DNA from: UBA2396 sp038042175
GTDB taxonomy: Bacteria > Planctomycetota > Phycisphaerae > Phycisphaerales > UBA1924
DNA: 64,000 nt
NCBI GenBank assembly: GCA_964358855.1
Contig: CAYHQQ010000002.1
Span: 92,281-156,280, forward strand
Direction: 5' to 3'
Within the stretch, counting starts at the first letter, position 1; each line of letters begins with the position of its first letter. Positions 26,328-35,002 of the stretch are shown piece after piece. A program made the translations under genes and the position numbers. The notes below the pieces were generated by a model that saw only the letters and a program-made list of their open reading frames with translations, did not search any database and was not told the origin of the DNA.

Positions 26328-26882
26328 CTAAGCTGCCGGGCCGCCCGGCGGTGGACCCGACGGACCTGCGCCCGAACCGCCCGGACCCCCTGGGCCCCCG
26401 CGACGGCGGCGCCTTCGGCGGCGACGCTTGCGCCCGTCATCGGATGTGCCCGAGGGACCACCCGCTCCGGGAAGAATCTCGTTTCCTTCGGCGTCAAAGA
26501 CGATCTCGTCAGGGCCATCCGCGGGGCCGTCGTCGTCGGGGCCGGCTCCCTGGGGCGGAACACTCTGCGAGGGACCGGGGCCTTGCGTGGGACCCTGCGG
26601 TGAGCCCTGAGGCGGGCGACCTCGATCGCGATCGGATGGACCGGGGCGCTGGGCACCGGGGGGACGATTGCCCTGCGTGTTGCCGCGTCCGGGTCCTGCG
26701 GGCGGGCGGTTCGCGGGAGTATCAGGCTGGCCCGTCGCGGGCGCGGCCTGCTGCGGAGCCGAGGATGCTCCTTGCTGCGACGACGGTCCGGGGGGTCGGC
26801 CGCCAGAGCCCGGTCCGCCGCGAGGCGGACCGCCGGCCCGTTGGGGCCGGCCGCGGTCTCGAGACCCGCGGCGCGGGGGCAT
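26328..26882 (-). CDS. Disordered Gly/Pro-rich protein with poly-Arg tract
   Basis: 184 residues composed mostly of Gly, Pro, Gln and Arg, with no recognisable fold. The only ordered-looking element is a short acidic patch, DEIVFDAEGNEILPG, followed by an uninterrupted run of about ten arginines after GRK, and a Gly/Pro tail. The ATG follows the stop of the RicT gene with no base between (TAGATG), so re-initiation coupling is likely. The composition suggests RNA or ribosome contact, which is inference. It could also be a lineage-specific extension of RicT split off as a separate gene. Confidence 0.6.
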   Translation of the reverse strand: MPPRRGSRDRGRPQRAGGPPRGGPGSGGRPPGPSSQQGASSAPQQAAPATGQPDTPANRPPAGPGRGNTQGNRPPGAQRPGPSDRDRGRPPQGSPQGPTQGPGPSQSVPPQGAGPDDDGPADGPDEIVFDAEGNEILPGAGGPSGTSDDGRKRRRRRRRRRGGPGGPGGSGAGPSGPPPGGPAA

Positions 26883-27884
26883 CTAGCCGGGCTCGGGCCT
26901 GGGCGGCATGGTTCTGTTCTGAGGCTCTGAGAGCTCCTCCACGGGCACCGCCACTCGTCGCAGCTGGCCCGTCGCGTCGGGCGCGTCGAGCTCGATGAGG
27001 ACAAGCTGGGTCAGGATCTGGCTGTCGAGCACCATGCCGTCGCCCTCGGGCGTGCCGACACGGCTCTTGCGCCTGGGGAGCTTGCTCTTGAGGTCCTCGT
27101 ACGTCTGATCCTCGTATCGCAGGCAGCACATGAGGCGTCCGCATCGCCCGCTGATCTTGAGGGGTTCGAGCGTTGCCTTCTGGGTCTTGGCCGATCGCAT
27201 CGAGACGGGCTTGAGCACCTTGAGGAAGCTTTTGCAACAGCAGTACTGCCCGCACTTCTCGTAGTCGGCGGTGAGGCGGGCCTCGTCGCGCGCGCCCACC
27301 TGCCGCATCTCGACGCGCTCTCCAAAGGCCTGCGAGAGCTCCCGGGCGAGCTGGTGGAGCTCGAGACGGTGCTCGCTGAGGTAATACGCCGTCATGCGCT
27401 CGCCGCCCAGGATCGGCTCGATCTCCACGAGCTTGACCTCAAGTCCCAGGCGAGCGACGACCGCGCGGGCCTTGGTTTTGAGCTCGTGCTTGCTCTGCTC
27501 GATCCCGGCCTGGCGGTCGACGTCTTCTTTCTCGGCCAGCCGAACCACTCGCCCGTCGGTGAAGAAGGGGTAGTCGCGCCCGCCCGAGTTCTCGATGTAC
27601 TGGAGCATGTCCTTGCGGGACACGCTCTTGGAGCACCCGCTGTTGGGGCAGGTGCTCGTGAGCATCTCGCCCAGCTCTGTCCCGCGAAACGTGCGCACCA
27701 CAAGCTTGCTGCCGCACCCGGGCTTGGCGGCGCTGTCGTTTGGGAACTCGCCGATGAGTCCCATCGACCCGAACCGGACCACCAGTGTCTTTGGAGCCTT
27801 GAGAGCCTCGTACGCCTTTCGGTCCTCTTCCTCGTTCGGGATCTTGAGGTCCGCCTCGAATTGTGGGAGCGGGAAGATGGGCAT
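26883..27884 (-). CDS. PSP1 domain protein, RicT-like
   Basis: 333 residues. The PSP1 C-terminal domain is evident: MTAYYLSEHRLELHQLARELSQAFGERVEMRQVGARDEA, then KCGQYCCCKSFL and SGRCGRLMCCLRYE. These cysteines correspond to those of RicT (YaaT), which with RicF and RicA binds Fe-S clusters and assists RNase Y-dependent mRNA processing in Bacillus. An N-terminal region of about 110 residues has its own cysteines (CGSK, CPNSGCSK), possibly a second metal site. RicA and RicF are not visible here. The order is ricT then the poly-Arg protein on the - strand. Confidence 0.87.
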   Translation of the reverse strand: MPIFPLPQFEADLKIPNEEEDRKAYEALKAPKTLVVRFGSMGLIGEFPNDSAAKPGCGSKLVVRTFRGTELGEMLTSTCPNSGCSKSVSRKDMLQYIENSGGRDYPFFTDGRVVRLAEKEDVDRQAGIEQSKHELKTKARAVVARLGLEVKLVEIEPILGGERMTAYYLSEHRLELHQLARELSQAFGERVEMRQVGARDEARLTADYEKCGQYCCCKSFLKVLKPVSMRSAKTQKATLEPLKISGRCGRLMCCLRYEDQTYEDLKSKLPRRKSRVGTPEGDGMVLDSQILTQLVLIELDAPDATGQLRRVAVPVEELSEPQNRTMPPRPEPG

Positions 27885-27914
27885 CGTGTGTCTATTCGCC
27901 TGGTGGAGGTTTGT

Positions 27915-28262
27915 TCAGTTACGCCCAAGAGCCTTGGCGCGGGCCTCGGCGAACATCTGTGGCACCGCGATCTTCTGCGCGAGCTGGAACGAGTTCATGC
28001 TCTCCACGCGGTACGCCAGCAGAACCTCGCGACGCTCGTCGAGCACCAGGAGCACATCCTCCAGGCTCACGTCGTGCGTCATGAGCGTGATGTTGCCCTG
28101 GCGTGCCACCATCACCGCCTGGGCCGTCGACTCGAACAGCCCCAGCGAGCCGTTCGCCGACAGGCGCTTTCCAACCTGCGTCGCCGCGAGCGCGCCCAAA
28201 AGAGCGGCCGTCAGGCAGAGCATGAGATTCAGACGCGGACGGCTGGTCGTGGTGGATTCCAT
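27915..28262 (-). CDS. Small membrane-anchored exported protein
   Basis: 115 residues from the ATG at 28262, which has GGGAG six bases upstream; a longer in-frame start at 28304 lacks this. One N-terminal hydrophobic segment (LNLMLCLTAALLGALAAT) acts as signal or anchor. The rest is a small domain with NITLMTHDVSLEDVLLVLDERREVLLAYRVE. This pattern (short strand, E-x-V-x-L-x-D, ExLxxxRxx) is shared with the next gene upstream, so the two look paralogous. Function unknown. It is 30 bases upstream of ricT. Confidence 0.6.
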   Translation of the reverse strand: MESTTTSRPRLNLMLCLTAALLGALAATQVGKRLSANGSLGLFESTAQAVMVARQGNITLMTHDVSLEDVLLVLDERREVLLAYRVESMNSFQLAQKIAVPQMFAEARAKALGRN

Positions 28263-28306
28263 CTGGGACTCCCTGGGGTGGGATGTGGTTGAGCCTGGGA
28301 GCATGT

Positions 28307-28609
28307 TCAGCGAGCCGGCATGACGGCGGTGTCCGCGTCGAGGTTGCGGTAGCCGATGCCGGTGAGCGACTTGCGCCCCTGGTCCCAGCGCACGGAGATC
28401 AGCTCACGATTCACCGTGTCGATCAGGTACACCACCTCGGCCCCACCCATGACGGTGCGCCCGGCGACCATCGCGTACTCGCCCCGCGGGCGAGGCTGCG
28501 CGTTGGGCTGGGCGTCCGCCCGCGACGAGGGCCAGAGGCACACTGTCGAGAGCACCGCAAGGAGCGCGACATTGAGCGCGAACAATCGCCTTGTTGATCT
28601 GCTGTACAT
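28307..28609 (-). CDS. Small exported protein, paralogue of its neighbour
   Basis: 100 residues from the ATG at 28609, which has AGGAG five bases upstream. The signal peptide is FALNVALLAVLSTVCLWPSSRADAQ. The mature part, EYAMVAGRTVMGGAEVVYLID followed by ELISVRWDQ, has the same strand pattern as the gene just downstream and reads like a small beta-propeller blade or sensor domain. Function unknown. It belongs to a run of three short exported proteins ahead of ricT. Confidence 0.6.
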   Translation of the reverse strand: MYSRSTRRLFALNVALLAVLSTVCLWPSSRADAQPNAQPRPRGEYAMVAGRTVMGGAEVVYLIDTVNRELISVRWDQGRKSLTGIGYRNLDADTAVMPAR

Positions 28610-28657
28610 GGGGACTCCTGCCGGGTGATCGGGCGCCGGGTCGGCCAACGCGCCGCC

Positions 28658-28903
28658 TCAGTCCTGGTGGCCGCGGCGGCTTGGGATCGTCGTGATGCCC
28701 ACAACGATCCCGATCGTGAGGAACGCGAACAGGTAGGGGATGATCGGACTCGAACTCTCGCGGTCCTTGTTGATCGTCGGCGGGAGGGGCTGCTCCTCCT
28801 CTTTCTTCTTGCTCGGCTGGGCAAAGGCGGCCGAGGCCAGGACCGAGGCGGCCAGCAGCGCCAGGACGAACGGGGAGCGAGACCGGAAATGACTGTGCTT
28901 CAT
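28658..28903 (-). CDS. Short exported membrane protein
   Basis: 81 residues from the ATG at 28903 with AGGA eight bases upstream (the ATG at 28912 is too close to it). The signal peptide (FVLALLAASVLASAAFAQ) is followed by a charged KKKEEE segment and one C-terminal membrane helix (IIPYLFAFLTIGIVVGITTI). The tail is basic and short. No family recognised. It is the first gene of the small-protein run leading to ricT and lies 179 bases from the divergent glycosyltransferase gene. Confidence 0.55.
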   Translation of the reverse strand: MKHSHFRSRSPFVLALLAASVLASAAFAQPSKKKEEEQPLPPTINKDRESSSPIIPYLFAFLTIGIVVGITTIPSRRGHQD

Positions 28904-29082
28904 AATGACCATCCTAGAGGATCCGATCGAACAAGGCCCGTCGGCGGACCCGAGAACATACGCGGGACCGGGCGTTTGGTTCCTGAAAGGCTGCACACAC
29001 CGTGATCCAGGCCAAGTTGTGCGGCCCGGCCGAATCTGCCGGCCTGCCCGGACGATAAGGACGACTGGAAAGATTCCAGAGA

Positions 29083-30297
29083 ATGCCACCGATCATCGCC
29101 CAGAATCTTGTGATTGTGCTGCCCCGGGGTATGACCCTGGGCCATTGGAATCGCGTCGGGCTCCTGGAGCGAGAGTGGGCTCTTTATCGATCTCTCGCGC
29201 CGTCCTTTGGACGCCTCGTTGTTGTGACGTACGGAGACCGATCGGATCTCGATCTGGCGCAACGAATCGACGTTGAACATCCGCCGGGGACCCGGGTCCA
29301 GTACATCTGGAACGATCAGAAACTCGACGAGGCCGAGTACTGGCGCGCCTTGCCCGCCAAGGTGGCCGGCGCACTGCCCTCGCCCGAATCAAGCCTCATC
29401 AGAACACACCAGTTCTCCAGCGGACCCGTCGCTGTCGAGATCCGCGATGCGCTGCGCATGGCGGGCCACTCCGCGGCCCTGCTCTCGCGAGGCGGCTACC
29501 TGTGGTCGAGGTTTGCGGCCCACGCCAGAGGCCCCGGCTCGGCCTCGGCGCGCACCGCCTCATTGGCGGAGAGAGCCCTTTGCCGCGCGGCCCAGGTGGT
29601 CGTGGGCACCACCGACGAGATGATCTCGGACCTGTGCTGGCGGTACATGCTCGAGCCCCAACGATCGTTCGTCGTGCCGAACTTCGCCTTCTTTGGCGAG
29701 GGAGAGCCGGCACCGGCGCTGGCACGCGATCGCGGCCTCATCGTCTGCTCCGGACACGTGAGCGCGCGCAAACGCGTGCTCACCCTCGTCGACGCTCTCG
29801 CCAGGCTGCCCATGGAACACCGGTCCCACGCAAAGCTCGAGGTCATCGGCGACGGGCCCGAGCTGTCGTCGATCGCGCACGCAGCCTCCAGGCACGGCGT
29901 GAGCGTCGAGTGCGTCGGCGTCTTGCCGCACGAACAGGTGCTCTCCAGGCTTTCAAAGTGCGCGATCTATGCCCAGGCTTCGGAGCTCGAGGGGCATCCA
30001 AAGGGCGTTATCGACGCCATGGCCGCGGGCGCGGTCGTGGTCGTGGCCGATTCGCCCGGGCTGGGGACCATCGTCAAGAATGGCGTGACTGGAATCCGGG
30101 TGCCCGGCGGCGACGCGGACGGATTCGCCAACGCGTTCATGGGCCTCCTGGGCGACGAAGACTGGCGGGAGATGCTCGGGTCGACCGCCGCACGCCAGGC
30201 TCGCACCGAGCTGGGGCTCGCACGCGTGGTCTCGCTCGAACTCGCGGCCTGTCGCGCGGCGATGGAACTCGCAAGCTCCAAGTCCAAGGCCGCCTGA
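29083..30297 (+). CDS. GT4-family glycosyltransferase (first of polysaccharide cluster)
   Basis: 404 residues. The C-terminal GT-B donor domain is clear: VCSGHVSARKRVLTLVDAL, LEVIGDGPELSS, then ECVGVLPHEQVLSRLSKCAIYAQASELEGHPKGVIDAMAAGAVVVV with the E-x7-E-like pair (ELEG...D replaced in part) typical of GT4 enzymes. The N-terminal domain binds the acceptor. Cytosolic or peripheral at the membrane. The acyltransferase gene starts 11 bases later and a second GT4 follows, so the three genes look like part of an extracellular-polysaccharide pathway. Confidence 0.83.
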   Translation: MPPIIAQNLVIVLPRGMTLGHWNRVGLLEREWALYRSLAPSFGRLVVVTYGDRSDLDLAQRIDVEHPPGTRVQYIWNDQKLDEAEYWRALPAKVAGALPSPESSLIRTHQFSSGPVAVEIRDALRMAGHSAALLSRGGYLWSRFAAHARGPGSASARTASLAERALCRAAQVVVGTTDEMISDLCWRYMLEPQRSFVVPNFAFFGEGEPAPALARDRGLIVCSGHVSARKRVLTLVDALARLPMEHRSHAKLEVIGDGPELSSIAHAASRHGVSVECVGVLPHEQVLSRLSKCAIYAQASELEGHPKGVIDAMAAGAVVVVADSPGLGTIVKNGVTGIRVPGGDADGFANAFMGLLGDEDWREMLGSTAARQARTELGLARVVSLELAACRAAMELASSKSKAA

Positions 30298-30308
30298 GGC
30301 GGCCAACA

Positions 30309-30860
30309 ATGAGCCCGATGGCACCTCGACTCCCCAACTCGCTCTGGAGACCCCTTGGAGCCAAAGCGTTCGCGCTCACGTTCCACAACTGGTACGGGCT
30401 GCGCGTGAAGATTCTCAGGGCGTTTGGCGCCAGCGTGAACCCGACTGCTCGGGTGAGGCCGTCGGCCAGGATCTCCTGCCCATGGAACCTCACGCTCGGG
30501 CACGAGGCGACCATCGGCGACCTGGCGGTGATCGAGAGCGAGGAGCCGGTGTCGATCGGCGCGTTCGTCACCGTGAGCCAGTTCACGCATCTCTGCACGC
30601 AGCGGCTCTGGCCCGGCGGCCCCGGACCCGCCCCGATCTCCATCGGACACGACGGATGGATCGGGGCCGAGGCGTTTGTCGGGCCGGGCGTGCGCGTCGG
30701 GCCCGGAGCGATCCTGGGCGCCAACTCCAGCGCGTTCGACGATCTGGACGAGTGGACCATCTACGGCGGCGATCCGATCCGTCGGCTCAAGGACCGGCCC
30801 AGGCTCCCGCCACTTCCCGCGGGCGTCGAGCCCGGCGGCGTTCTGGCGGCGGCGGAGTGA
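30309..30860 (+). CDS. Left-handed beta-helix acyltransferase (WcaF-like)
   Basis: 183 residues from the ATG at 30309. The N-terminus (FHNWYGLRVKILRAFGASV) is that of WcaF/colanic-acid acetyltransferase-like proteins. Hexapeptide repeats follow (ARVRPSARISCPWNLTLGHEATIGDLAVI...; ISIGHDGWIGAEAFVGPGVRVGPGAILGANS), and YGGDPIRRLKDR closes the protein as usual for this group (YxGxPAxxIKxR). It probably O-acetylates a sugar of the polymer made by the flanking glycosyltransferases using acetyl-CoA. The catalytic His lies in the HLCTQ/GHDGW region. Its stop overlaps the next start as GTGA. Confidence 0.87.
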   Translation: MSPMAPRLPNSLWRPLGAKAFALTFHNWYGLRVKILRAFGASVNPTARVRPSARISCPWNLTLGHEATIGDLAVIESEEPVSIGAFVTVSQFTHLCTQRLWPGGPGPAPISIGHDGWIGAEAFVGPGVRVGPGAILGANSSAFDDLDEWTIYGGDPIRRLKDRPRLPPLPAGVEPGGVLAAAE

Positions 30861-32044
30861 ACCAGGGCGTGCCCACCGAATCAAGGCCCATCCTCGCGTG
30901 CGTTGTCCCGTTCATGTCGCCATTTCGCCTGCATTTTTTCCGTCGCATCGCGCGCGAGATGCCCGAGTTTGGCGTCGCGACCCTGGTGACCCAGAATCCC
31001 AGGGAGAACGTGTGGGACTACGGCGAGCATCCCGAGATCGGCCTCGAGAACTTCGGGCAGGACACGCCCTGGCAGCACTCGGCTCCGGTCTGGAAGAGCG
31101 TGCCGGCCGACTGGCGCGCTGGCGGCCGGATCATCGACTGGATCGCCGCTCGCCCCGTGCGGGCGGTGTTTCTCGCGGGGTACGCGTATCCGTCGCACAC
31201 AAGGCTCATTCTCTCGTGCCATCGCCGACGCCTGCCGCTCATGCTCTGGGGCGACAGCAACGTGCTGGGCGATCGCTCGACGGGTCTCAAACGCATCGTC
31301 AAGAACGCCCTGCTCCCCAAGTTGATTCGCAGGTGCGCCGCGATTCTCCCCTGCGGCACCAACGGCGACGCGTTTTTCCGCCGCTACGGCTCTCGCCCGG
31401 ATCGAACGTTTCTCTGCCCCGCCGAACCCGACTACGACCTCATCGACCACCCCGCCCAGTCGGTCCTGCGGGGCGTGGGCGAGAAGTACCGCCTCGATCC
31501 GGCCCGCAAGCGGTTCATGTGCTGCGCACGCCTCGTGGGGCTCAAGCGCTACGACGCGGCGATCGACGCCTTCGCACGGATCGCCGGCGAGCGCCCCGAC
31601 TTCGATCTGCTCATCGTCGGCGACGGAGAGATGCGGGAGGCTTGGCAGGCTCGCGTGCCGTCCCATCTCGCCTCGCGGGTGATCTGGACCGGCTTCGTGA
31701 AAGACGCCGCCGAGATCGCCGCACTCTACCGCTGGTGCCACGTGCTCGTCCACCCCGGCGACTACGAGGCCTGGGGCATGGTGATCGTCGAGGCCGCCGC
31801 CGCGGGAATGTCCATCATCGCCAGCGACGTCGTCGGGGCGGCCCCGGACCTGATTCGCGACGGGCAGAGCGGGCGGATCGTCCCCCCCGGCGACGTGGCG
31901 GCGATCGCCCGCGCAATGCTCGAGCTCACCACCCCGGATCGGTTCGAGTCGGCCCGGAGCGCGTCGCGCGAGGTGGCCCGCGCGTGGAGGACCGACCACG
32001 ACCCGATCGTGGGACTTCGCCGGGCGATTGACGCCGTGACTTGA
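30857..32044 (+). CDS. GT4-family glycosyltransferase (second of polysaccharide cluster)
   Basis: 395 residues from the GTG at 30857. The donor domain has CCARLVGLKRYDAAIDAFARIAG, LLIVGDGEMREAW, IWTGFVKDAAEIAALYRWCHVLVHPGDYEAWGMVIVEAAAAGM. Here EAWGMVIVEA corresponds to the EFGxxxxEA donor-sugar motif of GT4 enzymes. The acceptor-side domain begins ILACVVPFMSPFRLHFFRRI. It is translationally coupled to the acyltransferase. No polymerase, flippase or export gene of a polysaccharide system follows; the next gene is an ArsR regulator. Confidence 0.88.
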   Translation: MNQGVPTESRPILACVVPFMSPFRLHFFRRIAREMPEFGVATLVTQNPRENVWDYGEHPEIGLENFGQDTPWQHSAPVWKSVPADWRAGGRIIDWIAARPVRAVFLAGYAYPSHTRLILSCHRRRLPLMLWGDSNVLGDRSTGLKRIVKNALLPKLIRRCAAILPCGTNGDAFFRRYGSRPDRTFLCPAEPDYDLIDHPAQSVLRGVGEKYRLDPARKRFMCCARLVGLKRYDAAIDAFARIAGERPDFDLLIVGDGEMREAWQARVPSHLASRVIWTGFVKDAAEIAALYRWCHVLVHPGDYEAWGMVIVEAAAAGMSIIASDVVGAAPDLIRDGQSGRIVPPGDVAAIARAMLELTTPDRFESARSASREVARAWRTDHDPIVGLRRAIDAVT

Positions 32045-32100
32045 GGGGCGGAGGTGCCCCGCGCGTGGACAAAGCACGATCGGCGCCCTCTAATTCGTCG

Positions 32101-32403
32101 ATGGATGTCGAATCGTTCCAACGCGTCGCCAAGGCCCTGGCCGATCCACAGCGGTTCGCTCTCCTCGAGCGGATCGCCAGGGAGCCGGAGGTCGCGTGCA
32201 TGGCGCTCGTGGAAGAGTTCGACATCACGCAGGCCACGATCTCGCACCACCTCAAGGAGTTGGGAGCCGCGGGGCTGATCGAGTGCCGTCGCGCCGGCAA
32301 GTGCTGCCATTTCAAACTGCGTTCGCGCACCTTTGCCGCGTATCAGAAGGAACTGGTCCGGCGCGTGCCGCTCACCAAGTCCAGGCGCCTCGTCAAGAGC
32401 TGA
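32101..32403 (+). CDS. ArsR-family winged-helix regulator
   Basis: 100 residues from the ATG at 32101. KALADPQRFALLERIAREPEVACMALVEEF is the ArsR N-terminal helix pair, and TQATISHHLKELGAAGLIECRRAGKCCHF the recognition helix and wing. Only scattered cysteines are present (one in VACMALVE, two in GKCCHF), and they do not form the ELCVCDL-type metal site, so a metal signal is not supported. It overlaps the 3' end of the dehydrogenase gene (opposite strand) by 11 bases. It may regulate that gene or another. Confidence 0.87.
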   Translation: MDVESFQRVAKALADPQRFALLERIAREPEVACMALVEEFDITQATISHHLKELGAAGLIECRRAGKCCHFKLRSRTFAAYQKELVRRVPLTKSRRLVKS

Positions 32404-33973
32404 TCGGCTCAACCCGCACGCCATCGACGACCCGGAAGATCCGCAGCGGGTTCGATTCGCGCAGCTCAAGCGGGAGCAGCTCCTCGGGCGTGTTCTGAAA
32501 GCACACCGGGCGACACCATCTGCGGATCGACGTGTGCCCGACCGCCGAGGAATCCGGACGGTTGCACGACGGGTAGGGCCCCGAGTGCACCATCGCGCCG
32601 GTGACCTCCACGCCCGTGGGCACGCCGTTGCAGATGAGACGTCCGACCCCGCGGGCAAGATGGGCCCGCAGGTCCTTGGCAAGCCCGGAGGCCGATTCGG
32701 CGGGGGCAAACCAGATGGATCCGGTGAGGCTGCCACGCACGAGCGAGGTCGCCTCCACGAGCTCTTGCTCGCTCTGGCACTCGACCACGAGCGCCGCGGG
32801 TCCGAAGCACTCTTCGCCCAGGTTCGGGTGGTGGCGGAACGCGTCCAGAGTCGTTCGCAGCAGCGCGGGCGTGCCCGCAACGGGCTGTCCTTCGCTCACC
32901 AGTGTGGAGGTGCTGCCGGCGAGCAGTGCGACATCGTTGGTGCCGGCGATCTCCCTGAGGCGCCGCTCGTACCCGCCGCGAACCTTCGGCGAGAGCATCA
33001 CCATCGGCTGGAGTTTGCCGATCGCGGCGACAAGGGTCTCAATGAACCGTTCGGTCGCCTCGCTCTTGACGACAAAGATCAGGCCCGGGCAGGTGCACAT
33101 CTGCCCCGCCGAGGCCGTCGCACTCGCGGCAAGCTTCTGGCCGATGCCCGCGCCATCGGCGGCGATCGCGCCGGGCGTGACAAAGACGGGATTCGTGCTT
33201 CCCATCTCCGCGAACACGGGGATGGGATCGGGGCGGGCGCTTGCCAGGGCGACAAGCGCCATGCCGCCGGTGGTCGAGCCCGTGAACCCGACGCCGCGGA
33301 TCGAGGGATGACGCACAAGCTCCTGCCCGACGGCCAGATCGCGGTCTCCGCCCGCCGCAAGACTGGTGAACATCGCGGGCGGAAATCCCGTCTTGGCGAC
33401 CGCCTTCGAGACCGCTCTGGCCACGAGCTCGCCGGTGGCGGGGTGCGAGGGATGTCCCTTGACGACCACCGGACACCCCGCGGCCAGCGCCGACGCGGTG
33501 TCGCCCCCGGCGGTGCTGTACGCCAGCGGGAAGTTGCTCGCGCCAAAGACCGCGACAGGTCCGATGGGAATGAGCATGCGCCGAAGATCGGGCTTTGGAA
33601 GTGGGGTGCGGGACGCATTGGCGTGGTCGATGATCGCCTCGACCCACGAGCCCGCGCGAACAAGCTCCGCGAACATCCGCAGCTGGTGGATCGTGCGGTC
33701 ACGCTCGCCGGCGATGCGCGGTGCGGGAAGCCCCGTCTCCCGGCTCGCGGTCGCGATCAGCTCGTCGCCAAGGCCCCCGATCGCCGCCGCCGCCGCGTCC
33801 AGCAGGTCCGCACGATCAGTGCTCGGTCGCCCCGAAATGGCCATGAACGCTTCCCAGGCACTCGAAGCGGCCCGATCCACCTCCGCAGCAGTGGCGGCGA
33901 CGAATGACCGTCCAGGGGTTCCAGTCGCCGGGTCGATGCCCGCAAAGCGGGCCGGTTGCGTGACAAAGCTCAT
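32393..33973 (-). CDS. Alpha-ketoglutarate semialdehyde dehydrogenase
   Basis: 526 residues, typical of the group. PIGPVAVFGASNFPLAYSTAGGDTASALAAGCPVVVKGHPSHP is the characteristic block of 2,5-dioxopentanoate dehydrogenases, where FGASNFPLA differs from general aldehyde dehydrogenases. AEMGSTNPVF holds the general-base Glu and GQMCTCPGL the catalytic Cys. The reaction oxidises alpha-ketoglutarate semialdehyde to 2-oxoglutarate with NAD(P)+, the last step of non-phosphorylating L-arabinose, D-glucarate/galactarate and hydroxyproline breakdown. No other gene of these pathways is adjacent, so the substrate source is unknown. Confidence 0.9.
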   Translation of the reverse strand: MSFVTQPARFAGIDPATGTPGRSFVAATAAEVDRAASSAWEAFMAISGRPSTDRADLLDAAAAAIGGLGDELIATASRETGLPAPRIAGERDRTIHQLRMFAELVRAGSWVEAIIDHANASRTPLPKPDLRRMLIPIGPVAVFGASNFPLAYSTAGGDTASALAAGCPVVVKGHPSHPATGELVARAVSKAVAKTGFPPAMFTSLAAGGDRDLAVGQELVRHPSIRGVGFTGSTTGGMALVALASARPDPIPVFAEMGSTNPVFVTPGAIAADGAGIGQKLAASATASAGQMCTCPGLIFVVKSEATERFIETLVAAIGKLQPMVMLSPKVRGGYERRLREIAGTNDVALLAGSTSTLVSEGQPVAGTPALLRTTLDAFRHHPNLGEECFGPAALVVECQSEQELVEATSLVRGSLTGSIWFAPAESASGLAKDLRAHLARGVGRLICNGVPTGVEVTGAMVHSGPYPSCNRPDSSAVGHTSIRRWCRPVCFQNTPEELLPLELRESNPLRIFRVVDGVRVEPISS

Positions 33974-34033
33974 GGTCTCTTGTAGGCGGCAAGTCGCTCG
34001 CGTGCGAGCTAAAGCATCCCGGACCCTTACCCT

Positions 34034-34972
34034 TTAGTACCTTGGAAGCAGTTCGTAGCGTTCGGGAGCCTGGCCCGTGAAGACCAGGATCGTGCGCCGC
34101 GTCCAGCGTCGAAGGTCCGTGGCGTCGCTGAGCAGGTACTCGCCCACGCTGCGAATCTGGGCCTTGGGCGGGCCGGCGAGTGCCTGTGCGCCCTCGCTCT
34201 CGGGGTCGCTGGTGGGGCCAGGGTCGCCGTCGGCGATCGCGCTCCAGTCGACGTCTGGAAGCTCGGGCACAAGCACCAGTGCCTGTCCCCGTGCGATGGT
34301 GAACTCAAGCGAGAGAGACGCGAAGATCTGCCCGTCGTCCTCGATCCGCCGGAGCTGTGCCGGGCGAAGCGCAAAGGGCGAGTCGGGCCGCCGGGGCGGC
34401 TCCTCATGCTGCAGGACCATCGCCACGCGTACCACCGCGGCAAACGCCGGATCCGGCGAATCGCCCAGGAGCTCCCCCGGAGCGATCCACGAGCGCATGA
34501 GCAGCCTGAAGCGTCCGGGCCCCAGATTCACCGCACCGTCGTTGAATCGCACCGCCCGTTCGCCCGACCAGTGCGCCCCCGAGAGCGCCACGCTCCAGCG
34601 CGGCGATTGCTCGAGCAGCGATCCGTGCCGATCCGACTCGGCGTCGAGCGAGCTCAGCACCCGCGGCAGCTCGGCCACGGGGACCAGCAGTGGTCTCAGG
34701 CCCGCCGCCCTCAGCTTCGCGACGCCCGCCTCAAAGCCCGGGCCGCTCCCGATCGGCCGATCGTCAAACTCCCGCAGCGCACGCCCCACGCGTTCTCCCG
34801 AAGGCTCCGGAACGATCCAAGTCGACATGAGCACGCCGACGTTGCCGCTCTCGTCATGCCCGGCGGGAGCCTGCGTGCCCGCGCACCCGGCGATGATCGA
34901 AACGCCGGTCGTCCCCGCGGCCATCAGGGCGCAGGCGACGGTGAGGATGTGTGCGGGGTGTCGGCGCGACAT
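34034..34972 (-). CDS. Lipoprotein of unknown function
   Basis: 312 residues with an N-terminal hydrophobic stretch ending in VSIIAGC, a lipobox. The mature part contains no family motif I recognise. It has two mixed alpha/beta segments, an aspartate-rich linker (GDPGPTSDPESEG) and a C-terminal strand RTILVFTGQAPERYELLPRY. Probably anchored to a membrane and facing the periplasmic space. It is transcribed toward the dehydrogenase gene, 60 bases away, and lies 30 bases after the LOG-family gene on the same strand. Confidence 0.65.
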   Translation of the reverse strand: MSRRHPAHILTVACALMAAGTTGVSIIAGCAGTQAPAGHDESGNVGVLMSTWIVPEPSGERVGRALREFDDRPIGSGPGFEAGVAKLRAAGLRPLLVPVAELPRVLSSLDAESDRHGSLLEQSPRWSVALSGAHWSGERAVRFNDGAVNLGPGRFRLLMRSWIAPGELLGDSPDPAFAAVVRVAMVLQHEEPPRRPDSPFALRPAQLRRIEDDGQIFASLSLEFTIARGQALVLVPELPDVDWSAIADGDPGPTSDPESEGAQALAGPPKAQIRSVGEYLLSDATDLRRWTRRTILVFTGQAPERYELLPRY

Positions 34973-35002
34973 GGAGGACTCCCGGGCAGACGTCCGATTC
35001 GT

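Noticed and set aside
32101..32403. Metal-sensing ArsR/SmtB type
   Set aside because: The cysteines do not form the ELCVCDL-type metal site, so no metal role is claimed.
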